In this document: one piece after another, positions 5,992 to 10,752 of the stretch | Layout: every line of letters begins with the position of its first letter | Position numbering within the stretch: the first letter of the stretch is position 1 | Origin: Bacillota bacterium | GTDB taxonomy: Bacteria; Bacillota; Clostridia; Lutisporales; Lutisporaceae | Assembly (NCBI GenBank): GCA_023405875.1 | Contig: JAEXXN010000122.1 | Coordinates: 1 to 10,752, forward strand | Length of the DNA stretch: 10,752 nucleotides | Direction: 5' to 3' | The notes under the pieces: model-generated | Databases searched by the model: none | What the model saw: only the letters and a program-made list of their open reading frames with translations | Told to the model about the DNA's origin: nothing | Position numbers and translations under genes: made by a program

Positions 5992-8279
5992 ACTATGTGA
6001 TACGACATGAGGCACTCTCTGAACCGTAAATATTCGAGCTTAAGCTTTCCAAGCAGCTTTTCTACCTGAAGAAAGTCTTGATTCTTGCAGCATACCATTA
6101 TCTCGCTCAATACCTTATTGACTGAATCAGCCTGAAAATGGGATATGCTGCCCTTAAACCTATGTATATGCTTGCTCAGCTTTTCCGGGTCCTTTTCCTT
6201 GATACAGTCTTCTATCCCTCCGAATAATTCTTCTTCATACTCACTGCTTACGACTTCATCGATGATGTCGTCAAGTAATTCATAATCTCCTTCAAATCTT
6301 TCAATAAGCGACTCCAGGCAAACCGCTGCAGAATTATGCCGGCTCTTCAATACCCCTGCGATTGCGCTGAATATCTGATCTCTTCCGCAGGGTTTGGCTA
6401 TACAATAGTCTATCCCGGCCTTCAGATAATTTTCCCTGTCCTCTTCCTGGGCAGCGGCTGTTATAGCAATGATCGGAGTATAGCTGCCAAGGGCCGCTTC
6501 TCTTTTTCTGATCAGCACTGCCGCTTCATACCCATTCATATCCGGCATATATATATCCATCAATATTACATCGAACAACCGCCTCTCAAGTATTTGCAGC
6601 GCTTCCTTCCCGCTCTCTGCTACGGTGACATTGCATTTGCCTTTTTCCAGGATGCTCTTCAGGATCTTCTGGTTGACGCTCTCATCCTCCACAACAAGAA
6701 CATTCAGCTCAGGCTGAGCTCCCTGGCCCAGCTCCCGGGCTTCCTCCGCATCCATCGCAGGATTATCCTCAAGCCCGCTGATGCCGAAGGGTACTTCAAA
6801 GGAAAAAGCACTGCCCCTGTCAATTTCGGAGCTGACAACAATATCACTGCCCATAAGCTTTACAAGCTTGCTGGAAATCGACAGACCCAGGCCCGCACCC
6901 CCATGCCTTCTATTTCTTATCGTTTCCAGCTGGTAAAAATCCTCAAATATCCGCTGGATTTTATCCTCCGGGATTCCTATTCCCGTGTCGCTTATGCGGA
7001 AAGCAATGCTTATATTGTGGTCATCCCTTCCGGTCATTTTTACATAAATATCAATGTGTCCCATCTCGGTGAACTTTACTGCATTTGACAACAGATTGAA
7101 CAATACCTGGTTCAGTTTGTCAGGGTCTCCAAGCAAGAAATCCGGTATTTCCGGGTCAATGGCACAATTGACATCAAGCCCTTTTCTCCCTGCCTGGAGC
7201 TCATAATATCTTGCCGCATTATTCACAAGCTGCCTGATGCTGAACCTGACAGCCCTGAGCTCCAGCTTTCCCGCCTCGATTTTGGATATGTCCAGTACAT
7301 CGTTGATAACCGCAGACAGCCGGTTTGACGAATACCTCAGAAGCTGAAAATACTCCTTCTGCTCTTCAGAAAGCAGGGTATCCTCCATGAGTTCGATTAT
7401 ACCCACTATCCCATTCATAGGAGTCCGTATCTCATGAGTCATATTTGCTATGAACTGTGTTTTGAACCTGCTTGCTTCTTCCGCTTTGAGCTTTGCATTC
7501 TCCAGTTCCTCTATATACATCTGTATCCTTCTCTCCTGCTCCCTCCTTTCCGCCTTTATTCTGCTCAGGTCGGAATATATGCCGTAGACGCCTATCTGTT
7601 CTCCGTCAAACCTTATGGGATATCCGAGGAAGGATACGTCTATAAGCTCACCGTCTTTTCTCCTCCTCTGAATTTCCTTTCTTACGAATTCTCCACGGTT
7701 TATACTATCCTTAAAATAGGTGGATTCGTCATAAAGCCTCTCATCACAAAGTATATCCGTTATATTACGGTCCTTTATTTCACTGATGCCGTATTGGAAT
7801 ATCCTTTCAAAGCTGCTGTTGGCGCTAATGATCCGGAAGCCGTTATCAAGCATTACTATCGCTTCGGGTGAATTCTCAAAAAGACTTTTGAAATAGCTTT
7901 CCTGCAACAGTATCTTATGCTCCATTTCCCTCTTGTAATGAACATCATGGATTATTGAAAACAGCAAGGACTCATCTGCACTCACAATCGGGCCGCTATA
8001 AACCTCCACCCCTCTCAGCTCGCCGCTGGACAGCCTGTGTGTAAACCTGAAATATTTCCTGTTTTCTTTCTTTGCCCTTTGCATTTCATTGAATATTTCC
8101 TGCTGGCCCAATATGTTTATATCGGCAATGTTAAGCCCCCGGAGCTTGTCCCTGGTATAACCGTAATAATTGCACGCTGCCGGGTTGCCATCCCTGATGC
8201 CGCCTGTATCGCTATCAATTATCAGCATGGGAGTATGGCTGTTGTTGAATATACTATCATATCCGTTTTGCTCTTTCAT
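5967..8279 (-). CDS. Soluble PAS-PAS hybrid histidine kinase with REC and Hpt domains
   Basis: The 770-residue protein lacks membrane segments, so it senses an internal signal. In order: PAS (about 7-117), PAS (125-243), a charged coiled linker (243-275), HisKA with His282 in THEIRTPMN, HATPase, a receiver and an Hpt. The HATPase shows the N-box Asn399, DTGIGIP at 431-437 and GGAGLGLS from 460. The receiver (about 525-645) has acidic residues at 531-532, phosphoacceptor Asp575, Thr607 and Lys629. The Hpt (about 655-770) has its His at 706 in HRFKG. All residues for an internal His-Asp-His relay are present, so the final phosphate goes to a separate receiver. The divergent PhoB-like regulator is the obvious candidate and Spo0A another. 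The start at 8279 has AGGAGGGG at 8285-8292. The sensor is a paralogue of the one in the next gene downstream. Confidence 0.95.
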   Translation of the reverse strand: MKEQNGYDSIFNNSHTPMLIIDSDTGGIRDGNPAACNYYGYTRDKLRGLNIADINILGQQEIFNEMQRAKKENRKYFRFTHRLSSGELRGVEVYSGPIVSADESLLFSIIHDVHYKREMEHKILLQESYFKSLFENSPEAIVMLDNGFRIISANSSFERIFQYGISEIKDRNITDILCDERLYDESTYFKDSINRGEFVRKEIQRRRKDGELIDVSFLGYPIRFDGEQIGVYGIYSDLSRIKAERREQERRIQMYIEELENAKLKAEEASRFKTQFIANMTHEIRTPMNGIVGIIELMEDTLLSEEQKEYFQLLRYSSNRLSAVINDVLDISKIEAGKLELRAVRFSIRQLVNNAARYYELQAGRKGLDVNCAIDPEIPDFLLGDPDKLNQVLFNLLSNAVKFTEMGHIDIYVKMTGRDDHNISIAFRISDTGIGIPEDKIQRIFEDFYQLETIRNRRHGGAGLGLSISSKLVKLMGSDIVVSSEIDRGSAFSFEVPFGISGLEDNPAMDAEEARELGQGAQPELNVLVVEDESVNQKILKSILEKGKCNVTVAESGKEALQILERRLFDVILMDIYMPDMNGYEAAVLIRKREAALGSYTPIIAITAAAQEEDRENYLKAGIDYCIAKPCGRDQIFSAIAGVLKSRHNSAAVCLESLIERFEGDYELLDDIIDEVVSSEYEEELFGGIEDCIKEKDPEKLSKHIHRFKGSISHFQADSVNKVLSEIMVCCKNQDFLQVEKLLGKLKLEYLRFRECLMSYHIVKGKKASR

Positions 8280-8327
8280 ACCTTCCCCTCCTGTTTATTT
8301 TTATTAAGCTGACTATATGTCAATACT

Positions 8328-8356
8328 TTGTTATTCCAGTAAAATTTTGTTATAAT
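8328..8356 (+). promoter_or_regulatory. Sigma-A-type promoter of the response regulator gene
   Basis: TTGTTA (8328-8333) and a perfect TATAAT (8351-8356) are separated by 17 bases, ending 54 bases before the ATG at 8411. This is a good housekeeping promoter for the plus-strand regulator. It sits in the 131-bp gap between divergent genes, so proteins bound here could affect the kinase gene too. Confidence 0.7.
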
Positions 8357-8410
8357 TTATATAAATATCACCATTTTTATTAAATTTTATATGAGAAGGG
8401 TGAAGCTTTT

Positions 8411-9100
8411 ATGAAGAACATATTAGTGGTCGAAGATGACCCAATCACGCTGAAAATACTTTGTGCAGCAATAGAAAAGCATGGTTTTTCCATTATTAAA
8501 GCAACAAACGGCAATGATGCCTTGTTGTATTTAAAAAAATATGAAATACACGCAATCATTCTGGACCTGAACCTCCCGGATATAAGCGGGCTGGAAATAT
8601 TGAAGCATGTAAGGAACCATCCCGTACTTAATTCCATCGCAGCTATAATTGTTACCCAGAACGATGATAAGCTGGAAGCAATCCTCAGCCTTGAAATGGG
8701 TGCTGACGACTATATAACAAAGCCTTTTCATCAAAGGGAGCTTATTGCCAGGCTGAATACAGTGCTTCGCAGAACGTTCCAGTCCGCCTCATCTCTGAAC
8801 TCCAGCCTTATTTTGGGCGATGTACATATCGATATGAAAAAAAGGACAGTTGAGAAGGATGGCAAAATTATCGACCTATCCTTCAAAGAATTTGAAACCC
8901 TTGTACTTCTTGCTTCAAATGCCGGTGAAGTATTATCAAGGGAAACCATTATGAATGCCATAGGCGGAGAGGGGTACAATCCCGAAACACGGACCGTCGA
9001 CATGCATATAGCATCTATAAGAAAAAAGCTTGAGGATAACGCAGGTGTAAGAAAATATATTGACACAGTCAGCGGTGTAGGCTACCGCTTCAGAATGTAG
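8411..9100 (+). CDS. OmpR/PhoB-family response regulator
   Basis: The 229-residue protein has a receiver domain (about 1-120) and a winged-helix DNA-binding domain (about 130-229). The receiver shows the acidic pair Asp9/Asp10, phosphoacceptor Asp52 in LDLNLPD, Thr82 and Lys104 in the ITKPF motif, so phosphorylation should be functional. The C-terminal domain has the typical FKEFETLVLL, a DMHIASIRKKLE recognition helix and the closing VSGVGYRF wing. Such proteins bind direct repeats near promoters when phosphorylated. The ribosome site AGAAGGGTG lies 8 bases upstream of the ATG. The gene is divergent from the hybrid kinase, whose Hpt is a natural phosphate donor; the pairing is inferred from position. 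It converges with the DUF1697 gene, 71 bases away, and no strong terminator was seen between them. Confidence 0.95.
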   Translation: MKNILVVEDDPITLKILCAAIEKHGFSIIKATNGNDALLYLKKYEIHAIILDLNLPDISGLEILKHVRNHPVLNSIAAIIVTQNDDKLEAILSLEMGADDYITKPFHQRELIARLNTVLRRTFQSASSLNSSLILGDVHIDMKKRTVEKDGKIIDLSFKEFETLVLLASNAGEVLSRETIMNAIGGEGYNPETRTVDMHIASIRKKLEDNAGVRKYIDTVSGVGYRFRM

Positions 9101-9171
9101 CCCATTATTTATTGCAGGCAGAGCTTAATTGTTTCCTCTGCAATCAAGCGCTTTTATCCGCTACCTGGTAT

Positions 9172-9714
9172 TCAGGCTTGTGCCCGCATGATTTCATAAA
9201 GCTTGCGGGCGGTGTTGACATTTCTCACGGTCATTGATTTATATAAGGTACTGCCTGCAAGCTTCATCAACCCGCTTCTGGTAACATTTTCTTTAGCTAC
9301 AGACCATAGGACGGCTCCCGGAGTATACATGGCCGTATCTATCCCGGGTTTGATCACTAATCCGGCAAGTAATGTCTCTCTGTCAATTTCATCCTCTAAA
9401 AACAGTACATCGCATTTCATAGTCTCATCATTCCTCCAGGACTCCGGCAGAATTTCCATCATACGGTCAAAATCCCTTGTATCCCGGATCAAAACCTTTA
9501 TATTAAGCTGAAAATCCTCATAAACGGCTTTTTCTATGAGCGTTGCCAACTCGGTCTTAGTATGTCTTGTGTCCCTAAAAATCACATTCCCGGAGTTGAT
9601 ATATGTGACTACAGCTTCCATGCCCGCCTGCTCAAAGGTTCTTTTCAGCAGCTTCATGTCAATTTTGTTGTTTCCCCCGACATTTATCCCGCGCAGTAAA
9701 GCAACATAAACCAT
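9172..9714 (-). CDS. DUF1697 family protein
   Basis: The 180-residue product begins YVALLRGINVGGNNKI, the hallmark of the DUF1697 family. It continues with LKRTFEQAG and VTYINSGNVIF, also typical, and ends with the usual MKLAGSTLYKSMTVRN segment. The family is widespread as single-copy cytoplasmic proteins of about 180 residues, and I know of no established biochemical role. I chose the ATG at 9714 because the purine-rich GGGGGAGAGG lies just before it. An in-frame ATG at 9729 would add five residues but has its only ribosome-site-like run one base away. The gene stands alone between the response regulator and the repeat-rich spacer, with no context hint to function. Confidence 0.88.
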   Translation of the reverse strand: MVYVALLRGINVGGNNKIDMKLLKRTFEQAGMEAVVTYINSGNVIFRDTRHTKTELATLIEKAVYEDFQLNIKVLIRDTRDFDRMMEILPESWRNDETMKCDVLFLEDEIDRETLLAGLVIKPGIDTAMYTPGAVLWSVAKENVTRSGLMKLAGSTLYKSMTVRNVNTARKLYEIMRAQA

Positions 9715-9799
9715 TTCCCTCTCCCCCATATCCTTCGTTTATCAACAAGAGAATGACGCAACATTGCAGAAGGGTACGCCAAACTCAGGCAGAACCAAA

Positions 9800-9823
9800 A
9801 CAAGGAACCTGCCCCCCTGTCCC
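9800..9823 (+). repeat. 24-bp repeat ACAAGGAACCTG..., copy A
   Basis: This sequence starts ACAAGGAACCTG, ends CCCTGTCCC, and matches 10033-10056 at 22 of 24 positions. Unlike the other copy it lacks a matching GGGACA arm on its left, so it forms no strong hairpin and may be a decayed half of a palindromic unit. Confidence 0.6.
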
Positions 9824-9867
9824 TCTTGACTTTAATTATATAAAATTTTCATAGAGTTTACAATAAA

Positions 9868-10023
9868 GCTAAAAAGGGGTTGTCGTACACGTAGGAGGAT
9901 GTGACATATCTGAAGTTTGTAACCTCGAAATCCACCAATAGAAGTGAAGCATACGTAGGGAACGGTTCTAAACCGTTCCGCTTTCCTATGTCGCATCCCT
10001 CTTATATTACGACGGAGATTAGC
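9868..10023. repeat. Imperfect long inverted repeat surrounding repeat copy 2
   Basis: Left arm 9882-9908 and right arm 9987-10013 are inverted partners: both outer ends read GTCGTA inward and the inner 16 bases match at 13 positions, giving 19 of 27 overall. A further GCTAA/TTAGC pair lies outside (9868-9872, 10019-10023). The 66-bp repeat sits in the middle. It could be a small non-autonomous mobile element or a structured transcript. No clear target duplication is visible. Confidence 0.45.
9914..9979 (+). repeat. REP-like palindromic repeat, copy 2
   Basis: This is the plus-strand partner of the repeat at 1107-1172, with about 60 of 66 positions identical and no gaps. The 9-bp hairpin arms GGAACGGTT and AACCGTTCC (9959-9979) are perfectly kept, and the differences cluster in an 11-base stretch near 9937-9947. 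There is no T-run after the hairpin, so this copy is not a likely plus-strand terminator. Confidence 0.75.
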
Positions 10024-10024
10024 A

Positions 10025-10061
10025 AAACCGGGACAAGGAACCTGTCTCCCTGTCCCGGTTT
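10025..10061 (-). terminator. Terminator of the SLH protein gene
   Basis: A perfect 11-bp stem, AAACCGGGACA (10025-10035) and TGTCCCGGTTT (10051-10061), encloses a 15-base loop. On the minus strand it begins 9 bases after the SLH stop codon and runs into TTTTGC, fitting an intrinsic terminator with a short U-run. The hairpin is built around copy B of the 24-bp repeat. Confidence 0.6.
10033..10056 (+). repeat. 24-bp repeat ACAAGGAACCTG..., copy B
   Basis: It matches 9800-9823 at 22 of 24 positions. Here the flanking GGG and the closing CCC complete a strong stem that serves as the SLH gene terminator, showing what the intact palindromic unit probably looks like. Confidence 0.6.
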
Positions 10062-10069
10062 ATATTATT

Positions 10070-10752
10070 TTATCTGCTTTTAAGGTATCTGTCTATCATC
10101 GCCGCAGCCTCTTCACGGGTAATGAAGCTCTTGGGCCGGAAGGTATCGTCTCCATAGCCGCTTAGAACTCCCATGTCTGCAAGTATGTCCAGGTAGCTTA
10201 TCGCGTATTTGGCCACCTGGCTCCTGTCGTTGAAATAGACTCCCTTGGGCCTTATTGAATCTCCCAGCATTCTTCCGAGAATGGCACAAGCTTCCTCACG
10301 GGTTATTTTGTCATTTGGCCCAAACAGCCTTCTGTCCCCTGCAAGCCTTCCGTTTACCCAGCCGTTGTCAAAGGCTGCCTTTATGTGGGCTGCGGCCCAG
10401 TCGGGTATATCCCTCCTGTCCGCAAAGGGCGGCGGGGTGCTATCGGCTCCGGCAGCTCCTGCTCCTAGGCCCGAGGAAAGCATTTTTACGAACTCGGCCC
10501 TTGTTATATGGGCGTCGGGCTTGAAGTAATACTTTTCTCCCAGCCTCACCTCTTCCGCTATATTCCTGTGAACCAGCGAATAAATAGGAACCCTTGACCA
10601 TCTCGTAAGGTCTATGTCCTCAAGCAGCCTCAGGTTGCTGTTTTCCAGCACGGCATATTTGCTGAAGCTGGAGAGCGTGACCGTGATGTTTTCCGACCCG
10701 CTGTCGGAAATACCGCCTATATAGTCCCATCTGCCCTGCTGCTCATCAAGCC
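10070..10752 (-). CDS. C-terminal part of an SLH-domain cell-surface protein (5' end outside window)
   Basis: The frame is open to the right edge, so only the last 226 complete codons are present. The first part (RWDYIGG ... ITVTLSSFSKYAV) resembles the end of a beta-sandwich domain often placed before the anchor. Three S-layer homology repeats follow. The first is poorly conserved (around KYYFKPDAHITRAEF). The second (FADRRDIPDWAAAHI ... ITREEA) and third (FNDRSQVAKYAISYL ... TFRPKSFITREEA) are clear, with TRAE/TREE motifs. SLH triplets bind pyruvylated wall polysaccharide and hold proteins on the cell surface. A short Gly/Ala/Pro-rich linker separates repeats one and two. Base composition is visibly richer in G+C than the neighbouring spacers. 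What the missing N-terminal part does is unknown. A strong hairpin follows the stop codon. Confidence 0.9.
   Translation of the reverse strand, partial: LDEQQGRWDYIGGISDSGSENITVTLSSFSKYAVLENSNLRLLEDIDLTRWSRVPIYSLVHRNIAEEVRLGEKYYFKPDAHITRAEFVKMLSSGLGAGAAGADSTPPPFADRRDIPDWAAAHIKAAFDNGWVNGRLAGDRRLFGPNDKITREEACAILGRMLGDSIRPKGVYFNDRSQVAKYAISYLDILADMGVLSGYGDDTFRPKSFITREEAAAMIDRYLKSR

Larger units (their letters stand above)
9715..10069. other. Repeat-rich intergenic region
   Basis: This 355-bp spacer contains no believable gene. It holds the second copy of the 66-bp repeat, an imperfect long inverted repeat around it, two copies of a 24-bp repeat (9800-9823, 10033-10056), and a terminator for the SLH gene. 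A 60-codon frame from GTG at 9901 only translates the repeat and is not called. Confidence 0.65.

Noticed and set aside
6336..7088. 250-codon plus-strand frame inside the hybrid kinase gene
   Set aside because: It is antisense to a clear multi-domain kinase whose motifs are all intact; no ribosome site and no family resemblance.
8295..8323. Promoter for the hybrid kinase with TTGACA at 8318-8323 (minus)
   Set aside because: The -35 is perfect, but no acceptable -10 lies at 16-18 bases (AAATAA at 17), and the start would fall almost on the ribosome site.
9101..9171. Hairpin GCAGAG/CTCTGC between the convergent response regulator and DUF1697 genes
   Set aside because: Only 6 bp with a long loop and no U-run on either strand.
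9901..10083. Plus-strand 60-codon frame starting at GTG 9901 after GGAGG
   Set aside because: It simply translates the palindromic repeat and terminator region, and the ribosome-site spacing is only 2 bases.
10070..10651. A complete SLH gene starting at GTG 10651
   Set aside because: The frame stays open to the window edge with domain-like sequence upstream, and no ribosome site precedes 10651.

Overview
The window looks like chromosome of a spore-forming, Gram-positive clostridium (Firmicutes/Bacillota). This is inferred from strong AGGAGG-type ribosome binding sites, a Spo0E-family sporulation phosphatase, a LysM cell-wall protein, an SLH-anchored surface protein and AT-rich intergenic DNA. 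No phage, plasmid, CRISPR, IS, tRNA or rRNA genes were seen. The species cannot be named from the sequence alone.

Layout. Positions 1-917 (minus) hold the start of a secreted protein with three LysM repeats; its end lies outside the window. A spacer (918-1209) carries one copy of a dispersed 66-bp palindrome-containing repeat. Positions 1210-2768 (minus) are a two-gene unit: a DeoR-family repressor followed by a class II (fuculose-phosphate type) aldolase. A 617-bp AT-rich spacer without a convincing gene follows.

Positions 3386-9100 form a signalling island. On the minus strand, in transcription order, are a soluble PAS-PAS-HisKA-HATPase-REC-Hpt hybrid kinase (8279 to 5967), a soluble PAS-PAS-GGDEF-EAL protein (5790 to 3703) and a small Spo0E-like phosphatase (3571 to 3386). 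A PhoB/OmpR-type response regulator (8411-9100, plus) is divergent from the kinase and has a good sigma-A-type promoter. The kinase and the c-di-GMP protein share a dual-PAS sensor about 70% identical by hand count, so the same input was duplicated and joined to two different outputs. The kinase and regulator together contain every domain of a His-Asp-His-Asp phosphorelay. The c-di-GMP protein keeps both active sites and the inhibitory RxxD site. The Spo0E neighbour suggests, but does not prove, a link to Spo0A and the sporulation decision.

The right end holds a DUF1697 gene (9172-9714, minus), a 355-bp spacer containing two families of palindromic repeats, and the C-terminal end of an SLH-domain surface protein (10070-10752, minus). 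The 66-bp repeats near 1107 and 9914 are in opposite orientation and bracket nearly the whole region between the two cell-surface genes.
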